Origin: Pelobates cultripes
Lineage: Eukaryota > Chordata > Amphibia > Anura > Pelobatidae
Length of the DNA: 64,000 bases
Assembly: GCA_933207985.1 (NCBI GenBank)
Contig: OW240912.1
Coordinates: forward strand, 202,862,966-202,926,965
Reading direction: 5' to 3'
Shown: in pieces, positions 63,646-64,000 of the stretch
Layout of the letters: each line of letters opens with the position of its first letter
Numbering within the stretch: position 1 is the stretch's first letter
The notes under the pieces: model-generated
The model's database searches: none
What the model was told of the DNA's origin: nothing
The model's input: only the letters and a program-made list of their open reading frames with translations
Translations under genes and position numbers: made by a program

Positions 63646-64000
63646 CCTATATAAACGACAAAGGGTTTGACGTGACTTATAAGTAAGTTGTCGTAGATAA
63701 CGAGGTAGCTGATGTATTGTTGATAGCCGTTGGACCGTATAGGGGCTCAACTATGCGTTGGGCGTATAACTGTGCCACCGAAGCGTTGTGGCTGGAAGGT
63801 GCCTTATTAACCCTATGACCGTGAACTAGGCATGCTTGGTGAGGTCCTACTTATATTTGGTTGAGTATTGTGAATTTACCTATGAGTTAAACCGAAGGTG
63901 AATACCTTTGTGATGAGCATAATTAGGAAGTATCTCGTGGAAAATAGAATATATATTTAACATTTTATATAGATATTCCTTTCACCACTATTTCCAGTGT
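63646..64000 (-). other. Ngaro copy 2 leader, partial
   Basis: Matches 29,050-29,403 of copy 1 in reverse complement with scattered substitutions (for example near 63,965 and 63,983). The element continues past the window edge. Confidence 0.85.

Larger units (their letters stand above)
59463..64000 (-). mobile_element. Ngaro-type retrotransposon, copy 2, inverted, runs off window
   Basis: Same family as copy 1, opposite orientation. On the plus strand it shows B2 (59,463-59,587), a linker, A2 (59,629-59,730), B1 (59,731-59,855), tyrosine recombinase, RT-RNase H, gag and part of the leader; A1 and the outer leader lie beyond 64,000. Amino-acid identity to copy 1 is about 99% in gag and RT. 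It carries a recombinase frameshift and a catalytic RT substitution, so it is probably dead despite its youth. Confidence 0.93.

Noticed and set aside
1..64000. CRISPR array, bacterial operon, tRNA or rRNA gene
   Set aside because: Tandem repeats here lack a constant repeat with unique spacers, no cloverleaf with A and B boxes was found, and all recognisable proteins are eukaryotic transposon proteins.

Overview
This window looks like a transposon-dense stretch of an anuran amphibian nuclear genome. I find no convincing host gene. The assignment rests on the mix of families: CR1 LINEs whose ORF1 carries an esterase domain, Penelope-like elements (PLEs), DIRS and Ngaro tyrosine-recombinase retrotransposons, T2/Kolobok-like and piggyBac elements with TTAA ends, Tc1 elements and hAT miniature elements. 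The background is AT-rich and intergenic. The species cannot be named from the sequence.

Layout. 0-8.7 kb is a nest: an old plus-strand CR1 piece, a minus-strand PLE (RT plus GIY-YIG) flanked by inverted terminal blocks, a 5'-truncated minus-strand CR1 between the PLE body and its far block, a palindromic hAT element inside that CR1, and a small T2-like element. 8.7-17.6 kb is mostly quiet DNA with decayed Tc1 and CR1 pieces, two tandem-repeat tracts and a hAT-like non-autonomous element. 17.6-21.6 kb is a broken DIRS1-like element with a T2-like element inserted in its gag region. 21.7-27.5 kb is quiet. 27,566-33,583 is a complete Ngaro-type element with split direct repeats and three open frames (gag, RT-RNase H, tyrosine recombinase). 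33.6-39.5 kb joins the 3' end of a second PLE, itself hit by a full-length Tc1, to a GC-rich truncated Ngaro-like element. 41.0-43.4 kb is a GTGACAG-rich minisatellite ending near a 100-N gap. 43.7-52.7 kb is a near full-length minus-strand CR1 whose 5' leader is split by a complete piggyBac (48,251-51,551) and a second piggyBac-like non-autonomous element (51,570-52,599). 52.7-59.4 kb holds unresolved repeat-like DNA and one small inverted-repeat element. 59,463 to the window end is a second, inverted, almost identical Ngaro copy that runs off the edge.

How the parts relate. The two Ngaro copies are the youngest and most complete system. gag and pol are in one frame separated by a single UGA in both copies, and the conserved start of pol lies upstream of any AUG, which suggests stop-codon readthrough. 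Copy 1 looks intact. Copy 2 has an Asp-to-Asn change in the first RT catalytic motif and a one-base insertion in its recombinase. Every visible end of both copies abuts a (TA)n microsatellite. Several insertions can be ordered by nesting, and paralogous copies in the same window serve as empty sites.
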